A stretch of DNA of 64,000 nt from Chitinophaga agri (GCF_010093065.1 NZ_CP048113.1:3410001-3474000), one strand, 5' to 3'; counted from the first letter of the stretch, positions 54,840 to 63,789 are shown. The notes: generated by a model from the sequence alone, not told the origin. Program-made: numbers and translations.

Positions 54840-55883
54840 ATGAATCGCAAACATTTCCTGTCAACACTGGCTACCACTGCGGGACTCACCACTTTACCCG
54901 CACTGACGCGTTTACAACAGGCTGCTGCCTCATTAACTCCTCATGAAGAACGATGGCTCATTCCTCCATATCTGAAGCCCGGAGATGTGATCGGTATTAC
55001 CTGTCCTGCCGGACATATCACACTTGACGAAATCAAACCGGCGATCCGTATTATGGAAAGCTGGGGGTTCCGTATACGTATAGGTAACACTGTTAATAAA
55101 GCCGACTTCAGTTTTGGTGGTACTGACCAGGAAAGGCAACAGGATATGCAATCCATGCTTGATGATCCCACTATCAAAGCCATCATGTGCGGACGTGGCG
55201 GATATGGCAGCGCGCGTATCGTAGACCAGCTTGACTTTACCCGCTTTATTCAGCAACCTAAGTGGGTGATCGGTTTCAGCGATATCACCGTGTTACATTG
55301 TCATATCAGTCGCCTGTATGGTATTGCGACACTGCATTCAAAGATGTGTAACAGCTTTCCGGATGATTATGCGAAAGCCGAGCCGATCGTACAACAAACG
55401 ATCTCTTCTATCAAAGATGCCCTCTGCGGGCAACAACTGCAATACACTACATTTTCTGACACACGCAATCGCACAGGGGTTGCGAAAGGAATACTGGTGG
55501 GTGGCAATCTGTCCATGATACAAAGCGTACTAGGCACTAATTCAGAGCTGGATACCATCGGAAAGATACTTTTCCTGGAAGAAGTAGGTGAATACCTCTA
55601 CAGCCTGGACCGCATGTTCAATAGTCTGCAACGTGCACATAAACTTGATAACCTGGCAGCTCTGATCATCGGTGGCTTTAACCGTATCAAACCCGATGAT
55701 CCCGGCGAGGAATTCGGTCGTACGGTGTATGACATTGTAATGGAAAAAGTGAAGGATTTTAGTTACCCGGTTTGTTTTAGTTTCCCGGTAGGTCATCAGA
55801 AGGATAACTATGCATTAAAATGTGGTATTATGCATCAGCTGAGTGTCGGAAACGAGGAGGTGACACTGAGTGAGTTGCGTTAA
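54840..55883 (+). CDS. LD-carboxypeptidase, S66 family
   Basis: Serine peptidase that trims the terminal D-Ala from murein tetrapeptides. ATG at 54840 (MNRKHFLSTLATTAG) gives 347 residues and a Tat- or Sec-like export signal; the longer frame to 54759 overlaps the divergent gene's start. Nucleophile Ser124 in GRGGYGSARI, catalytic Glu in LFLEEVGEYLY, and His in FPVGHQKDNYAL. In many relatives the enzyme is cytoplasmic; the predicted signal here suggests a periplasmic form. Confidence 0.92.
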   Translation: MNRKHFLSTLATTAGLTTLPALTRLQQAAASLTPHEERWLIPPYLKPGDVIGITCPAGHITLDEIKPAIRIMESWGFRIRIGNTVNKADFSFGGTDQERQQDMQSMLDDPTIKAIMCGRGGYGSARIVDQLDFTRFIQQPKWVIGFSDITVLHCHISRLYGIATLHSKMCNSFPDDYAKAEPIVQQTISSIKDALCGQQLQYTTFSDTRNRTGVAKGILVGGNLSMIQSVLGTNSELDTIGKILFLEEVGEYLYSLDRMFNSLQRAHKLDNLAALIIGGFNRIKPDDPGEEFGRTVYDIVMEKVKDFSYPVCFSFPVGHQKDNYALKCGIMHQLSVGNEEVTLSELR

Positions 55884-56088
55884 TACTCAATTTTACATGA
55901 CTGTCTCAAAGCACAGGCCACTCTGCTACAAAAATATTATCTTTATCTGGTACTGTACCCACCGGCACCGTTCACCATAGCAACTTTCTATGACCAGCTG
56001 GCCGGCAACCATAGATTCCATACGTTATAGTCTATAGACTACTCATCCGATAACCTAAAAACCTGACCCACGAAACAATCAAATAAGT

Positions 56089-56796
56089 ATGCTTATGAAG
56101 ATGTCCTTTATACTGGTCTTTTGCCTGTCGCTCTGCTTTGCCTGCAGGAAAGACAAAGAACAACCGGATGCGCTTCCTCCCGTGGTATATGCCGGTGATC
56201 TCAAATTTGATTCAGATCCCCTTATCATGTTCGTCAAAGATACCGCTATTCAGGACCTTGATTTCATCAGGGCTTACATGGAAAGGCATCGTAGTATGGG
56301 GGTCTTTGACCTGTCAGCCGGCGGTCTTTTAGACGGTGCTAAAGTCACATTTGACGCCCGGAACAGTGAGCTTGTCAGCTTTAAGATCGTCACGGCCGGT
56401 GGCGGTGTGAATGAGCGGGTATTCGACAGGGCAAAACTGGATAACACCACCCTTGTTTTTACAGCAAAGAATAAGGGAGAGGTAGAAGAATATGATAATA
56501 CTGCGTTCTCGTGTAAATCAGTGCATACGCTGACGCGAATGTATCCTCCTGCCAGTGAATGCCGTTCCGATCAACTGTTCTGCTCAGGATATCAGCACAT
56601 GCCGGTCATTGAATATGGGGACAAGCTGGTGCTTCCCGTGACGTGTTTCAACTACTTCCACCGGCAGAATAACGGCACCTGTCTCATCAATAAAACAGGA
56701 TTGTATGACATCTTTAATCCTAAGGCAGTCGAGAAATTAGGCGAGTTTGATACCCTGGTGGTACAAAGGAGTACGCTGACGCTAAGTAAGCAATAG
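56089..56796 (+). CDS. hypothetical lipoprotein, 235 aa
   Basis: Lipoprotein signal (MKMSFILVFCLSLCFACRKD, lipobox CFAC; a second ATG at 56095 is possible). The mature protein has no recognised domain. It contains a cysteine pair in ECRSDQLFCSGYQH and a further pair in VTCFNYFHRQNNGTCL, suggesting disulfides, and beta-strand-rich segments (KVTFDARNSELVSFKIVT). Last of the four genes between the two halves of the repair set. Confidence 0.75.
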   Translation: MLMKMSFILVFCLSLCFACRKDKEQPDALPPVVYAGDLKFDSDPLIMFVKDTAIQDLDFIRAYMERHRSMGVFDLSAGGLLDGAKVTFDARNSELVSFKIVTAGGGVNERVFDRAKLDNTTLVFTAKNKGEVEEYDNTAFSCKSVHTLTRMYPPASECRSDQLFCSGYQHMPVIEYGDKLVLPVTCFNYFHRQNNGTCLINKTGLYDIFNPKAVEKLGEFDTLVVQRSTLTLSKQ

Positions 56797-56882
56797 CAGA
56801 CTTTACCTGCAGGAAAACCGGAGAATATTTGTTCACAATACGCTGATCTAATTTCTCCGATTTTCCCTAATTTCATCACCTG

Positions 56883-59345
56883 ATGAAAAACAAATCGCGC
56901 GGATGGCAGGTGATCATAGCATGGCTGGCTGCAAATGACAGAAAGCCCTTCACATTCCAGGAAGAAGCCTGGAAGTATTACACACAAGGCAAATCAGGCC
57001 TTGTTAACGCCCCTACCGGTTACGGTAAAACCTTCTCCCTATTCCTGGGTGTCGTGATCGACTGGATCAATAAACACCCGGAGGACTATCAGCAAAGAAC
57101 AAAGAACGGTCTGCAAATGCTCTGGATCACCCCGCTGAGGGCGCTGGCAAAAGATATTGCCCGTGCGATGGAGCAGGTATTGCAGGAACTCAATATGCCG
57201 TGGCAGGTTGGTATACGCAGTGGCGATACGCCGGTATCCACCCGCCAGCAGCAAAAGAAACAGATGCCGGAGATCCTGATCATCACACCGGAAAGTCTGC
57301 ACCTGCTGATGGGACAAAAAGAATACCCTAAGGTCTTTACTCATCTGACCACCGTTGTGGCAGATGAATGGCATGAATTGCTGGGTAGTAAACGGGGTGT
57401 GATGGTAGAATTAGGGCTTAGCAGATTACGCGGACTGGCGAAAAAAGCAGGACGACCACCGTTGAAAGTATGGGGCATATCAGCAACGATCGGCAACCTG
57501 GAAGAAGCAATGGACGTGCTGTTGGGAGTACCCGATCCGGAAGCAGTGATTGTACGTGCGAAGCTGGACAAAAAGATAGAATTACAAAGCATCCTTCCTG
57601 ACGAAATAGAAAAGTTTCCCTGGGCTGGTCACCTTGGTACGAAGCTGCTATATAAAGCGCTGCCGGTGATCATGAATAGCCAGACGACCCTGATATTCAC
57701 CAATGTTCGTTCACAGACGGAGATCTGGTATCAGGAGATATTGAGGCAATGTCCGGAACTGGCAGGCGCCATTGCATTACACCACGGTTCTATTGACATG
57801 GAACTACGCGTATGGGTTGAGGAAGCGCTGCACACCGGCGTATTAAAAGCGGTGGTCTGTACATCCAGTCTTGATCTGGGAGTGGATTTCCGTCCTGTTG
57901 ATACGGTGATACAGGTAGGCAGTCCCAAAGGCGTGGCGCGTTTCCTGCAAAGAGCAGGACGAAGCGGCCACCAGCCGGGTGCTACCAGCAAAATATGGTT
58001 CCTGCCAACACACAGTCTTGAACTGGTGGAGGCAGCCGCATTGAAAGCGGCAATGGATGAACAGCTGATCGAAAGTCGCGTACCCATTGTACTCGCTTTT
58101 GACGTATTGCTGCAATACCTTATGACCCTGGGGATCTCTGACGGCTTTCATGCATCTGAGATCTGGGAAGAAGTCACCAGCACGTTCTGCTTCCGTGATA
58201 TCACAGCAGATGAATGGGCCTGGATGCTGGCCTTCCTGAGTACCGGAGGCGATGCATTATATAGCTATGATGAATTTAAAAAACTGGAACGGGAGGGCGA
58301 TTTCTTCATCTGCCGCAGCCGTATGCTGGCGATGCGGCACAGACTGCATATTGGTACCATTGTCAGCGATGCGATGCTGAAGGTGAAGTTCATCAGTGGT
58401 GGCTATATCGGTATGATAGAAGAATGGTTCGTTGCGCGCCTGCAGCCGGGTGATGCCTTTAGCCTGGGCGGACGTACGCTGGAGTTTGTCATGATCAAAG
58501 ACATGACAGTGCTGGTAAGGAAGTCAAATGCGAAACGGGCGATCGTACCCAGCTGGATGGGAGGCCGACTCCCCCTGTCTGCCAATCTCGGTAAAGTACT
58601 ACGCCGGACCTATAACGAGGCATTGTCAGGTAAATCGGACATGCCGGAGATCAAGATACTACAACCATTATTCGACCTGCAGGAACAATTGTCACATATC
58701 CCGAAAGACGATGAACTGCTGATCGAAATGATTAACACCAGGGATGGTTACCACCTGTTCGTGTATCCTTTCGAGGGCAGACTGGTACATGAAGTGATGG
58801 CGGCACTGCTGGCCTACCGTATCAGTAAGCGACAGCCGATCACGTTTTCCATAGCGATGAACGACTACGGATTTGAATTGTTATCTGACCAGCCGATCCC
58901 GGTATCTGAGGGAGATGTGCACGATCTGTTTTCAACGGAGAACCTGACCATCGATCTGCAGGCCAGTGTGAACTCGACGGAAATGGCGCGCAGGAAATTC
59001 AGGGACATTGCGGTAATTGCCGGGTTGATATTCCAGGGCTATCCAGGCAAACATAAACAAAGCAGGCACCTGCAGTCGTCCGCATCTTTGCTCTTCAATG
59101 TGTTTAAGGATTATGATCCGCAGAACCTGTTATTGAGACAGGCCTTTAACGAGGCATTCTTCTATCAGATGGAAGAGGCACGGCTGCGGGAAAGCCTCGA
59201 CCGTATTTACAACAGCAATATCATTATTACAACACCGGAGAGTCTGACACCTTTCTGTTTCCCGATAAAAGTAGATAGCTTAAGAGAAAACCTGACCAGT
59301 GAAAAACTGGAAGACAGGATCAAAAAGATGCGTCCTCAGTTTTAG
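56883..59345 (+). CDS. ligase-associated DEXH-box helicase (Lhr-like)
   Basis: ATP-dependent helicase of 820 residues. Walker A is NAPTGYGKT at 42-50, the DExH box DEWH at 161-164, motif III SATIG, and helicase C-terminal VVCTSSLDLGVDF and QRAGRSGHQPG. It matches the ligase-associated DNA damage response helicase family, which normally sits beside an ATP-dependent ligase, an MBL exonuclease and PdeM. Here PdeM follows after 32 nt, but the ligase is separated by about 3.3 kb. The strand polarity and target (3'-tailed or gapped DNA) are family knowledge, not visible here. Confidence 0.95.
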   Translation: MKNKSRGWQVIIAWLAANDRKPFTFQEEAWKYYTQGKSGLVNAPTGYGKTFSLFLGVVIDWINKHPEDYQQRTKNGLQMLWITPLRALAKDIARAMEQVLQELNMPWQVGIRSGDTPVSTRQQQKKQMPEILIITPESLHLLMGQKEYPKVFTHLTTVVADEWHELLGSKRGVMVELGLSRLRGLAKKAGRPPLKVWGISATIGNLEEAMDVLLGVPDPEAVIVRAKLDKKIELQSILPDEIEKFPWAGHLGTKLLYKALPVIMNSQTTLIFTNVRSQTEIWYQEILRQCPELAGAIALHHGSIDMELRVWVEEALHTGVLKAVVCTSSLDLGVDFRPVDTVIQVGSPKGVARFLQRAGRSGHQPGATSKIWFLPTHSLELVEAAALKAAMDEQLIESRVPIVLAFDVLLQYLMTLGISDGFHASEIWEEVTSTFCFRDITADEWAWMLAFLSTGGDALYSYDEFKKLEREGDFFICRSRMLAMRHRLHIGTIVSDAMLKVKFISGGYIGMIEEWFVARLQPGDAFSLGGRTLEFVMIKDMTVLVRKSNAKRAIVPSWMGGRLPLSANLGKVLRRTYNEALSGKSDMPEIKILQPLFDLQEQLSHIPKDDELLIEMINTRDGYHLFVYPFEGRLVHEVMAALLAYRISKRQPITFSIAMNDYGFELLSDQPIPVSEGDVHDLFSTENLTIDLQASVNSTEMARRKFRDIAVIAGLIFQGYPGKHKQSRHLQSSASLLFNVFKDYDPQNLLLRQAFNEAFFYQMEEARLRESLDRIYNSNIIITTPESLTPFCFPIKVDSLRENLTSEKLEDRIKKMRPQF

Positions 59346-59377
59346 TATAAACAGGATGATGTAGTTTTACGTACGAT

Positions 59378-60025
59378 ATGGAGGAAGTGATTTATAGACA
59401 ACAGGACCAGACCTGGCATTTATCCCCACACAGGGCAATATTCTGGCAGGAAGAGCAGGCGCTGATCGTATCCGATCTGCACCTGGGAAAAGGAACACAT
59501 TTCAGGAAAGCAGGGATCGCCGTTCCTGCGAACATCGGGCAGAACGATCTGTACCGGCTGCAACTGCTGATCACTACCTATAATCCTGCCCAGATCATCA
59601 TTGTTGGTGACATGTTCCATAGCCGGGAGAACAATGATGTGGCTTATTTCAAACTCTGGCGACAACAGTTCGCCAATATCCGTTTTAAGCTGGTCAAGGG
59701 CAATCATGATATACTGCCTGATGCGATATATGCATCGCTGAATGTAGAAGTATCGGATACGCTCTGCATCCGGGATATTCATTTCATACATGAGCCCTGC
59801 GATGAAGAAGATGCGCCGGGGTATACTTTCTCCGGACACCTGCATCCGGGTGTGGTGGTGGCAGGTGCCGGCAGACAACGCTTGCGTCTCCCCTGCTTCT
59901 ACTTCGGAAAGCATTGCAGCATATTGCCTGCTTTCGGCCGTTTTACGGGCCTTGCTACCTTAGAGCCTGCACTTGATGAGGCAGTATTCGTAATCGCTGA
60001 AAATAGCGTCTTAAAAGTCAATTAA
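59378..60025 (+). CDS. pdeM: ligase-associated endonuclease PdeM (metallophosphatase)
   Basis: Calcineurin-like metallophosphatase of 215 residues with all five metal motifs: SDLHLGKGTHF (D-x-H), GDMFHSREN (G-D), KGNHDI (G-N-H-D), the internal HEPCDEED, and FSGHLHPGVV (G-H-x-H). Third member of the ligase-associated set, directly after the DEXH helicase. Its stop overlaps the next gene's ATG as TAATG (1 nt). Confidence 0.93.
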   Translation: MEEVIYRQQDQTWHLSPHRAIFWQEEQALIVSDLHLGKGTHFRKAGIAVPANIGQNDLYRLQLLITTYNPAQIIIVGDMFHSRENNDVAYFKLWRQQFANIRFKLVKGNHDILPDAIYASLNVEVSDTLCIRDIHFIHEPCDEEDAPGYTFSGHLHPGVVVAGAGRQRLRLPCFYFGKHCSILPAFGRFTGLATLEPALDEAVFVIAENSVLKVN

Positions 60026-60924
60026 TGCTGGTTGCGTACGATCCCATATTTGCACATCCACTTCCTGAAGGCCATCGGTTCCCGATGGTAAAATATGAGC
60101 TGATCCCGGCACAGCTGCTGCGGGAGGGCGTAATTACCAGCGAACAGCTACATCGGCCAGTTCCACTGGATGAAGCGACCATTCTGCTGACCCATACATA
60201 CACTTACTGGCAGCAGTTACAACAGCTGACATTATCTGAAAAAGAACAACGCCGGATAGGTTTACCACAATCCGCCGCATTAACACTGAGAGAGATCACG
60301 ATCTGTCAGGGAACGATCGATTGTGCCCTACATGCCATGCAGCATGGGGTGGCGCTGAATGTAGCCGGAGGCACGCATCATGCATTTGCAGATCGCGGAG
60401 AGGGTTTCTGTCTGCTGAATGACTTTGCCATTGCGGCGAACTACCTGCTGCATCATCGCCTCGTGAAGCAGGTGCTGGTCATTGATCTCGATGTACACCA
60501 GGGGAATGGTACAGCGGCTATCTTTGAAGGCAAACCGGATGTCTATACTTTCAGTATGCATGGTGCGCATAATTATCCGTTCCACAAGGAAGTATCCGAC
60601 TGGGATGTACCATTGCCTGACGGGATGAATGATGAGCACTACCTGCGGACACTGAGCGACTGTTTACCGGTGTTGATCAATCAGGTGCAACCTGATATTG
60701 TGTTTTATCTCTCCGGTGTGGATATCCTGGAAACAGACCGTTACGGAAAACTGAAGGTAACAGCTGCTGGCTGCAGACAACGTGATGAGCTGGTATTTAA
60801 CACCCTGAAACAACATGGTATTCCATGTGCGGTAGCCATGGGCGGAGGTTATTCAACACATGTGCGGGATATAGTGAATGCACATTGTAATACATTCAGG
60901 GCGGCCGCAGAGATCTGGGGGTAA
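60025..60924 (+). CDS. histone deacetylase family protein
   Basis: Zinc-dependent deacetylase of 299 residues. Key segments are GGTHHAFADRGEGFCLLNDFAIAANY (catalytic HH pair), LVIDLDVHQGNGTAAIF (zinc-binding D-x-H), FSMHGAHNYPF, and YLSGVDILETDRYGKL (third zinc Asp). Related bacterial enzymes act on acetylated small molecules or proteins. Translation is coupled to pdeM by a 1-nt overlap, so it may belong functionally to the repair set, but that is inferred only from position. Confidence 0.93.
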   Translation: MLVAYDPIFAHPLPEGHRFPMVKYELIPAQLLREGVITSEQLHRPVPLDEATILLTHTYTYWQQLQQLTLSEKEQRRIGLPQSAALTLREITICQGTIDCALHAMQHGVALNVAGGTHHAFADRGEGFCLLNDFAIAANYLLHHRLVKQVLVIDLDVHQGNGTAAIFEGKPDVYTFSMHGAHNYPFHKEVSDWDVPLPDGMNDEHYLRTLSDCLPVLINQVQPDIVFYLSGVDILETDRYGKLKVTAAGCRQRDELVFNTLKQHGIPCAVAMGGGYSTHVRDIVNAHCNTFRAAAEIWG

Positions 60925-61265
60925 CAGGACAATCATTCTTCTATGACCGTACGAAAAGTAATCTTACTTTATCCACACCATTGGTCAAATCCTGTCTTCC
61001 CGGCGCCTCTCACCAGTAGCATTGGAGGGATCATAAGACGGCATAACAAACTACTCCTGTAAGGATGTCAGGAAGGACTGGCTATCACAGCAACACTGCA
61101 CAACACACTTATCCACAAAAAACAGCGAATGATTATCTGTAATCAAATAATCACCCGCTGTCAATATTTTCTACGAATATCTTCACAAGCTGGGGGGTAA
61201 CTACGAACAGTGCTCCTGAAAACTATGGCTGCGACAAATATTATTGTCAGACGGCTATAGATCTG
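60925..61265. other. 341-base spacer with two consensus DnaA boxes
   Basis: No gene seen. Two exact TTATCCACA sequences (60969-60977 and 61109-61117) in the same orientation, 140 bp apart, match the DnaA-box consensus TTATNCACA. No AT-rich unwinding tract adjoins them. Also holds several T/A-rich patches and a GGGGGG run near 61190. Confidence 0.45.
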
Positions 61266-62018
61266 TTAATCCTTGATCCGCTTCTTCAACATACTCACCT
61301 GGTCCTGCAGATGGCTCACCATATCTGCCAGATGATTTACACTCAGACGGCTTTGCTGACTTGTTTTACTGATCACTGCATCGGACTGCCAGAGTTCCAG
61401 TACTTCATCCATGCCCACCGCGTAAGGCTCATACTGAGGGTTATCAGATAAGAGTGTGATTTTACCTTTGCTACGGTTACTTTTCAACACACGTTTGTAC
61501 ACGATACCTTCACGGTTGGTCACCACAACGTATGCTTCATTATTGCGGATCTCATCCCATCCATCCACCTTGTGGCAAACGATCACAGAACCGGAAGGAG
61601 TAGGCAGCATAGAATCTCCTGCTATTTCAAAAGCCCTGTAATTACCGGCGCCCATCATGGGTAAAGTGAAGGTGTTCAGTTCTTCGATGAATTCATCATC
61701 GTTATATCCGGCAAGGTAACCGGCAGCAGCTTTCACCGGTACAAACTCTATGACCTGACGGTCACTGCCCATTTTCTGTTGCCTGCGTTTTTCGAGGAAG
61801 GTCTCCTTCTGGGAGCCTACATCACGACGTAACAAATCGTCAATGGAGATACGGAACATATCACTGATCAGTTCCAAAACTTCTGTGCGGGGTTCTGCAC
61901 GTTCCTCTTCGTAAGCGCCGAGCAGCGAACGTTTAATACCTAATTTATCGGCAAATTCCTGCTGGGTCCAGCCTTTCTGCTTACGCAGGAACTTCAGATT
62001 GCGGCATACTATGGACAT
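61266..62018 (-). CDS. XRE-family/S24 peptidase repressor (LexA-like)
   Basis: 250-residue repressor with an N-terminal XRE HTH (RNLKFLRKQKGWTQQEFADKLGIKRSLLGAYEEER) and a C-terminal S24/LexA-type self-cleavage domain: nucleophile Ser136 in IAGDSMLPTPSG and Lys175 in GIVYKRVLKS. A possible cleavage Ala-Gly lies in KAAAGYLAGY (A99-G100 or A103-G104). A short C-terminal coiled-coil segment (LQDQVSMLKKRIKD) may aid dimerisation. Two CTAA-N5-TTAG dyads cover its own promoter and recur before dinB, suggesting autoregulation of a damage response. Not the classical LexA HTH class. Confidence 0.93.
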   Translation of the reverse strand: MSIVCRNLKFLRKQKGWTQQEFADKLGIKRSLLGAYEEERAEPRTEVLELISDMFRISIDDLLRRDVGSQKETFLEKRRQQKMGSDRQVIEFVPVKAAAGYLAGYNDDEFIEELNTFTLPMMGAGNYRAFEIAGDSMLPTPSGSVIVCHKVDGWDEIRNNEAYVVVTNREGIVYKRVLKSNRSKGKITLLSDNPQYEPYAVGMDEVLELWQSDAVISKTSQQSRLSVNHLADMVSHLQDQVSMLKKRIKD

Positions 62019-62021
62019 AAT

Positions 62022-62078
62022 CTAAAGAATTTAGTACATTACTAACAAAATTAGCATATAATTTTTATAATAACCAAA
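62022..62078 (-). promoter_or_regulatory. repressor promoter with two operator dyads
   Basis: CTAAAGAATTTAG (62022-62034) and CTAACAAAATTAG (62042-62054), both CTAA-N5-TTAG, 20 bp apart. The minus-strand -7 box TAATTTTG (complement of 62046-62053) lies within the second dyad, and TTTG (complement of 62075-62078) is a fair -33 element 21 nt upstream. Predicted transcript leader is about 22 nt, with the first dyad in it. Confidence 0.75.
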
Positions 62079-62131
62079 TATATTCCGGTCTGCTTGACTT
62101 ATTTTTGCCGCGTAAAATCCAACTCAATATT

Positions 62132-62593
62132 ATGAATGACACCTTAGTAACTATTCACTCGCTGTTAAGATGGGCAATTGTACTGACCGGTATATGGGCA
62201 GTCATCCGCGCATTGAAAGGCGTTAGTGGTAACTCAGCTTACACCGGCGCTGATAAGAAAGCAGGCCTCTTCTTCATGATCTCTCTCGATATTCAGTTAC
62301 TGGTAGGTTTAGTACTGTACTTCGTTAGTCCACTGGCCATGAAAGCATTTCAGGCAAGCGGCGGCGCAGTAATGAAAGACAGCACCCTGCGTTACTTTGC
62401 GGTAGAACATGCATTGATTGCGATCGTAGCCATTGCGCTTGTTCACATTGGCCGTGCTAAAGTGAAAAAAGCTGCATCCGATGCACAAAGACATAAACTG
62501 TCCCTGATATTCTTTGCCATTGCGCTGATCCTGCTGGCATCCCGTATTCCATGGCCGTTCACGGCTGCAGGCGCTGGCAGAGGCTGGTTCTAG
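62132..62593 (+). CDS. small multi-pass membrane protein, 153 aa
   Basis: Integral membrane protein with four predicted helices (SLLRWAIVLTGIWAVIRAL, AGLFFMISLDIQLLVGLVLYFV, AVEHALIAIVAIALVHIG, LSLIFFAIALILLASRI). Start at 62132 (MNDTLVTIHSLL); an upstream TTG at 62105 is less likely. TATTTTTG (62100-62107) is a plausible -7 box. Histidines in helix positions (IHSLLRW, VEHALI, LVHIG) could suggest a heme- or metal-binding role, but none is shown. Unknown function. Confidence 0.8.
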   Translation: MNDTLVTIHSLLRWAIVLTGIWAVIRALKGVSGNSAYTGADKKAGLFFMISLDIQLLVGLVLYFVSPLAMKAFQASGGAVMKDSTLRYFAVEHALIAIVAIALVHIGRAKVKKAASDAQRHKLSLIFFAIALILLASRIPWPFTAAGAGRGWF

Positions 62594-62614
62594 TATACAA
62601 CAACAAGCTATTAT

Positions 62615-62648
62615 AAAAAAGAGATCGTCTCAGGGCGATCTCTTTTTT
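62615..62648 (+). terminator. intrinsic terminator after membrane-protein gene
   Basis: AAAAAAGAGATCG and CGATCTCTTTTTT form a 13-bp stem with an 8-nt loop and a T-run, 22 nt after the stop. Confidence 0.92.
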
Positions 62649-62747
62649 TATACTCGTAAACGTACAAGAGGGCTGTCAGCCTCTGGCAGGACACCCCTCC
62701 TGATGCTGTCAACTGATACAATTTTGACGACTATCCGCCGCCTGGCC

Positions 62748-62780
62748 GTCGCTAGTTCGTCGCTAGCAGGTCGCTTGTTC
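62748..62780. repeat. 11-bp tandem repeat, second locus
   Basis: Three 11-mers: GTCGCTAGTTC, GTCGCTAGCAG, GTCGCTTGTTC. The same phase and order occur at 34557-34589. Apart from the terminator, the 363-base spacer (62594-62956) has nothing else recognised. Confidence 0.8.
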
Positions 62781-62956
62781 TTCCCTTGCTTCAGTGACAG
62801 CTACGTCTCCAAAAACTATAAAGCATTACAAATCAGGCAATTACTTTTACCTACCAATAACATAAGGACTGTTATTAATATCAAAATAGTATCAGTGTAT
62901 CACTGACGCTGTTGTAGCGGCATGTGTTACTATGCCAGGTAGACCACCTTAGTGTA

Positions 62957-63637
62957 TTAACCTTTATCCGTATTAAACAGCCGGTACGAATAGATATAGG
63001 GCAGTGCTGCCAGTATCCCTCCGATAAATATCAGCAGGAAAGTGCCGGTCACTACCGGTAAAAAGAATCCGGCTATGATGGTCGCCGCCCCGGTACATAC
63101 CCATAGATTACCTGCGAATGCGTGGGTTTCACGCCATATATCCTCGCTTTTTAATGTCCATGGTGTACGGACGCCCACAAAGTAGTTAGGCTCCAGACGG
63201 CGCAGGAAAAGGCCAATCGTACCGATCAGCAGCCCGGTTCCTGTAAAGACCCAGCGTTCTATAGCGAACGGATGTCCCTGACTAGCCATAAATACGATGG
63301 CAGCAGTAAAAATAGCCAGGTAGATATGGATCATGAAACGGATCTGGTAGTATTTCTTTTGAAACAATGCCATTTCCTGGGGATTGTGTTCGATATCCTC
63401 TTCTTCCACATGAGGTATATACCTGAACAGAAAATATAACAACAGATTGGTAAGGAACAAAAAGGTCATCAGTAATAAAAAGTCACTCTTGTTGCCAATA
63501 CGGTCGGCTACACCATTAACACTGAAGTTAGTCGGCATAACGCTTGGCAGCGAAGGCCAGATAATTCCCAGATAAGCCATGGGCATTATCAGTAATAACA
63601 ATAACAGCAGTTCCTGGCCAATATCAGGCTTTTTCAT
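62957..63637 (-). CDS. SdpI/DUF1648 family membrane protein
   Basis: 226-residue membrane protein with an N-terminal DUF1648 domain (MPTNFSVNGVADRIGNKSDF) and a C-terminal SdpI-type domain (NYFVGVRTPWTLKSEDIWRETHAFAG). About six helices are predicted. SdpI is the immunity/signalling partner of the SdpC toxin in Bacillus, but most SdpI-like proteins in other bacteria have no known toxin nearby, and none is seen here. Its start codon (63637) is 281 nt from divergent dinB, and the two share the operator-bearing spacer. Confidence 0.88.
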   Translation of the reverse strand: MKKPDIGQELLLLLLLIMPMAYLGIIWPSLPSVMPTNFSVNGVADRIGNKSDFLLLMTFLFLTNLLLYFLFRYIPHVEEEDIEHNPQEMALFQKKYYQIRFMIHIYLAIFTAAIVFMASQGHPFAIERWVFTGTGLLIGTIGLFLRRLEPNYFVGVRTPWTLKSEDIWRETHAFAGNLWVCTGAATIIAGFFLPVVTGTFLLIFIGGILAALPYIYSYRLFNTDKG

Positions 63638-63746
63638 GAGAAAGTGTTTTGTTGATAACTATGTTTGACAAATAGCATACCTGCTTGGAGCACATATAGT
63701 TAATAACCATTATCCCCCCCGATTTGTTATTGATTGGTTATGCATA

Positions 63747-63786
63747 CTAATTTTATTAGCATGAACTAAAAATATTAGTAAATTTG
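63747..63786 (+). promoter_or_regulatory. dinB promoter with two operator dyads
   Basis: CTAATTTTATTAG (63747-63759) and CTAAAAATATTAG (63766-63778), both CTAA-N5-TTAG, 19 bp apart. The -7 box TAAATTTG (63779-63786) follows the second dyad without a gap, so a bound repressor would block polymerase. The extended form TACTAA-N5-TTAGCA occurs both here (63745-63761) and at the repressor gene (62040-62056). No good TTG -33 element is visible. Confidence 0.75.
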
Positions 63787-63789
63787 GGC

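Noticed and set aside
60925..61265. Replication origin
   Set aside because: Only two DnaA boxes, no AT-rich unwinding region and no dnaA, dnaN or other origin-linked genes in the window.
62957..63637. Toxin immunity system (Sdp-like)
   Set aside because: The SdpI-type domain is common in proteins without a toxin partner, and no SdpC-like gene is adjacent.
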